Source: Methanobrevibacter ruminantium (lineage in GTDB: Archaea; Methanobacteriota; Methanobacteria; Methanobacteriales; Methanobacteriaceae). From it: a DNA stretch of 34,729 nucleotides. Position 1 is the stretch's first letter. Every line of letters begins with the position of its first letter. Of this stretch, positions 32,431 through 34,729 are shown piece after piece. The stretch spans positions 1 through 34,729 of the forward strand of contig NZ_JAEDCO010000017.1 in the NCBI RefSeq assembly GCF_016294135.1, written 5' to 3'. The position numbers and the translations under genes are program-made. The notes below the pieces were generated by a model that ran no database searches, was not told where the DNA came from, and saw nothing but the letters and a program-made list of their open reading frames with translations.

Positions 32431-33129
32431 ATGGATATTAAACATTATTTAGAAATAGCTAAGGAAGAGACAAAAGCAGCATTTTCAAATAATAAATGGC
32501 TATTATTGTTTTCAACATTATTGTTTGTGATTCCACTTCTCTTCGGTTATTTTTATGCAGATAGTATTTCTGAGTACATCCAACCTATGGTGGATAATTT
32601 TCAGAAGCAGGTAGATGAAGGTGTAATTACCTTAACAACCCAGTCCATCTTCACAAATAATGTGACTGTAGCTATTATGCTATATGCTCTTGGAGCTTTA
32701 GGTGGAGTGTTAGGAGCTCTTATTTTAGCGAATAACGGTATGTTCATAGGTTATTTTGGTGCAGATTTCAATATTTACGCTTACTTGGCATTGACTGTGC
32801 CTCATGGAATATTTGAAATTCCAGCAATCATTATAGCTACTACAGGTGGTTTTGTACTCCTTTCATTTGTACTTCATTTCATATGGAACCTAAGGTCTCC
32901 AGACTATTCATATTTGGATATTTTCGACCCGTATTTTTCAGATGTGAAGATCACTTTCAAGCAAAGGTGTTATGCATCATTTAAAATGAATCAAAACAAG
33001 ATAAAGGAGTCTTTTATATTCTTATGCCTTGCTGTAATCCTATTGATTATTGCAGCATTCATTGAAGCGAATATAACTGTGCCTCTTGCAGGTAAGCTAT
33101 TGCCTTTCTTCGGTTTAAGCATGGGCTAA
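32431..33129 (+). CDS. SpoIIM-family (DUF95) membrane protein
   Basis: A 232-residue integral membrane protein. It has about five membrane helices: near residues 23-43, 75-100, 108-128, 133-155 and 191-212. The family motifs IFTNNVTVAIMLYALGALGG and PHGIFEIPAIIIATTGG are clear; these identify the stage II sporulation protein M / DUF95 family. In sporulating bacteria SpoIIM acts in membrane migration with SpoIIP and SpoIID, but archaea do not sporulate and the role here is unknown. AAGGTG precedes ATG 32431. It follows trpS by 102 bases on the same strand. Confidence 0.88.
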   Translation: MDIKHYLEIAKEETKAAFSNNKWLLLFSTLLFVIPLLFGYFYADSISEYIQPMVDNFQKQVDEGVITLTTQSIFTNNVTVAIMLYALGALGGVLGALILANNGMFIGYFGADFNIYAYLALTVPHGIFEIPAIIIATTGGFVLLSFVLHFIWNLRSPDYSYLDIFDPYFSDVKITFKQRCYASFKMNQNKIKESFIFLCLAVILLIIAAFIEANITVPLAGKLLPFFGLSMG

Positions 33130-33391
33130 TCAGTTTTATTTTTTTAATTCTTTTTTCACTTCTTTAACTCTCACTCTTTTTACTTTTTTTAATTTTTTTC
33201 AGTATTTTTTACTTTTTTATTTATTTAAGAAACTTAACTAAATCTTAAAATAAGTTTTTATACTATAATGACTATAATTATATGATGTATATTAATTATA
33301 ATCGAATTTTTTTCTAAATTTTATAATTAATCATTAAAAATAATTTTAATTAATCAAAATTATTATTTCATCAAAAATTTAATGTGATAAA

Positions 33392-34588
33392 ATGATTAGA
33401 TGTGTGTCTTGTGGAGAAGAATACGAAGATGATGAAGTTATCTACAACTGTAAGAAATGTGGATCTGTCTTGGAAGTAGAAGTGGAAGTTGATGTTCCTA
33501 AATCTACTTTTGAAGGTAGAAGAGATAACTTATGGAAATACAAAGAATGCTTGCCTGTTGATGCAAGCAAAAGAGTTTCCTTAGATGAAGGAGGAACTCC
33601 ATTCTGCAGATGTGAAAAATTAGGTAAGGAACTTGGAATAGACCTTTACGTTAAAGTGGAAGGATCAAACCCTACCGGCAGTTTCAAGGACAGAGGAATG
33701 ACCATCGGTATGACCAAAGCTATGATGCTTGGTGTAGATACTGTAGGTTGCGCTTCAACCGGTAACACCTCCGCTTCCCTTGCTGCATATGCTGCTAGAG
33801 CAGGATTAAGATGTGCTGTATTCTTGCCAGCAGGTAAGGTTGCTCTCGGTAAATTGGCACAGGCTATGTTCCACGGTGCAGAAGTATTCTCAATCAACGG
33901 TAACTTTGACGAAGCTTTGGAAGCTATGACCCAACTTGCTCGTGAAAAACACTTATACTTATTGAATTCAATTAACCCATTCAGATTAGAAGGACAAAAA
34001 ACCATAGGTTATGAAATTGTACATGACTTAGGATGGGAATCTCCTGATAGAATCGTTCTTCCTGTAGGTAATGCAGGAAACATTTCAGCTATTTGGAAAG
34101 GAATCACTGAATTCCACAATGCTGGATTTATGGATGATGTTCCGATGATGACTGGTATTCAAGCTGAAGGCGCTTGCCCTATTGCAAATGCATTTAGAGA
34201 CAAAACCATGGACATGACTCCTGTTGAAAACCCGGAAACCATTGCTACTGCAATCCGTATTGGTGCTCCTGTAAGTGCTGTTAAAGCATTAAGAGCTATT
34301 TACGATTCCAATGGTTTAGCTGAAACCGTTACTGATGAAGAAATCCTTGACGCTCAAAAATTACTTGCAAGAACTGAAGGTGTTGGAGTTGAACCAGCTT
34401 CTGCAGCATCCATTGCAGGTCTTAAGAAATTAGTCGAACAAGGTGACATCGACAAGGGAGAAAGAGTTGTTTGTGTTGTAACTGGACACTTGCTTAAAGA
34501 TCCTAACACTGCAATTGACGCTTGTGTAGACCCTGTTCAAGTTGACGCAGACATTGATAAAATCAAGGAAATTTTACTTAATAAATAA
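33392..34588 (+). CDS. thrC: Threonine synthase
   Basis: A 398-residue PLP enzyme that converts O-phosphohomoserine to threonine. The N-terminus carries a zinc ribbon (Cys4, Cys7, Cys20, Cys23) found in many archaeal threonine synthases. The PLP-binding lysine is Lys99 in NPTGSFKDRGMT, and ASTGNTSASLAAYAARAG and LPVGNAGN are the substrate- and phosphate-binding loops. A GTGAT motif just upstream of ATG 33392 and a TATA-like TTTTTATACTATAATG near 33256-33271 supply initiation signals. Length and motifs are normal. It appears monocistronic, followed by a T-rich tract and repeats. Confidence 0.96.
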   Translation: MIRCVSCGEEYEDDEVIYNCKKCGSVLEVEVEVDVPKSTFEGRRDNLWKYKECLPVDASKRVSLDEGGTPFCRCEKLGKELGIDLYVKVEGSNPTGSFKDRGMTIGMTKAMMLGVDTVGCASTGNTSASLAAYAARAGLRCAVFLPAGKVALGKLAQAMFHGAEVFSINGNFDEALEAMTQLAREKHLYLLNSINPFRLEGQKTIGYEIVHDLGWESPDRIVLPVGNAGNISAIWKGITEFHNAGFMDDVPMMTGIQAEGACPIANAFRDKTMDMTPVENPETIATAIRIGAPVSAVKALRAIYDSNGLAETVTDEEILDAQKLLARTEGVGVEPASAASIAGLKKLVEQGDIDKGERVVCVVTGHLLKDPNTAIDACVDPVQVDADIDKIKEILLNK

Positions 34589-34609
34589 TTTTAAGTAATT
34601 TTTCATTTT

Positions 34610-34729
34610 CTTTTTTTATTTTTTTTTTAAATATTTTTAACCCCTATTTTTTGGATTAATTGTAAAAATGTTTGTTTTTTTATTTTTTTTTTAAATATTT
34701 TTAACCCCTATTTTTTGGATTAATTGTAA
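34610..34729 (+). repeat. 64-base direct repeat after thrC, running off the window
   Basis: The segment containing AACCCCTATTTTTTGGATTA occurs at 34639 and again at 34703, a 64-base period, each time preceded by a long T-run and AAATATTTTT. The second copy is cut by the window edge, so more copies may follow. The T-rich parts may act as terminators. Confidence 0.9.

Noticed and set aside
1..34729. Prophage, integrase or insertion sequence around the PeiW/PeiP-like gene
   Set aside because: The flanking genes are housekeeping (thermosome, DtxR-family, endA) and no integrase, transposase, terminase or attachment repeats are seen; the protein has a signal peptide unlike the viral enzymes.

Overview
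The window comes from a very AT-rich archaeal chromosome, most probably a Methanobrevibacter (order Methanobacteriales). The archaeal assignment rests on an archaeosine tRNA-guanine transglycosylase, an archaeal NAC protein, a group II chaperonin (thermosome), a homotetramer-size tRNA-splicing endonuclease and BRE/TATA promoters. The Methanobacteriales assignment rests on a flavodiiron F420H2 oxidase and on surface proteins combining pseudomurein-binding repeats with a transglutaminase-like peptidase, which fit a methanogen with a pseudomurein wall. Species cannot be fixed by eye.

Positions 1-9743 are mostly conserved genes. They are an MnmC-like methyltransferase cut by the left edge, a small flavodoxin, tgtA, nac, a YhgE/Pip membrane protein with xxxLxxG heptads, a ProC-type reductase and an alpha/beta-hydrolase-fold protein (both minus strand), and the F420H2 oxidase fprA, which ends in a clear hairpin terminator.

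Positions 9744-15841 look accessory. They hold an overlapping DUF4258/DUF2283 toxin-antitoxin-like pair, a short orphan, an unusual TPR protein with three OB folds, a promoter-driven hairpin element that may be a small RNA or a 43-residue peptide, two tandem paralogous orphans, an Asp/Lys-repeat lipoprotein, a small secreted basic protein, two tiny orphans and a leaderless winged-helix regulator with an operator-like inverted repeat.

Positions 16052-19505 hold three zinc-ribbon proteins (PH-like plus SHOCT, TM2 membrane, M48 metallopeptidase) and a secreted protein, all on the plus strand, suggesting an envelope-related group. Positions 19720-23192 hold an LCM-family methyltransferase, a convergent flavodoxin and the thermosome gene.

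Positions 24029-29210 carry a 1042-residue secreted PeiW/PeiP-like protein (three Ig-like domains, six pseudomurein-binding repeats, C-terminal Cys-His-Asp transglutaminase fold). It is followed by a broken relative that keeps an intact catalytic domain but has about four frameshifts and no normal start. Positions 29547-34588 return to conserved genes: a DtxR-family metal regulator, endA, trpS, a SpoIIM-family membrane protein and thrC.

Two patterns link separate genes. First, similar DtxR-box-like sequences lie directly upstream of the TATA boxes of the LCM methyltransferase, the minus-strand flavodoxin and the DtxR-family gene itself, suggesting a small metal-responsive regulon. Second, at least five gaps after genes carry head-to-tail direct repeats with periods of about 43 to 64 bases. 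I see no rRNA, tRNA, insertion sequence, integrase or CRISPR array.
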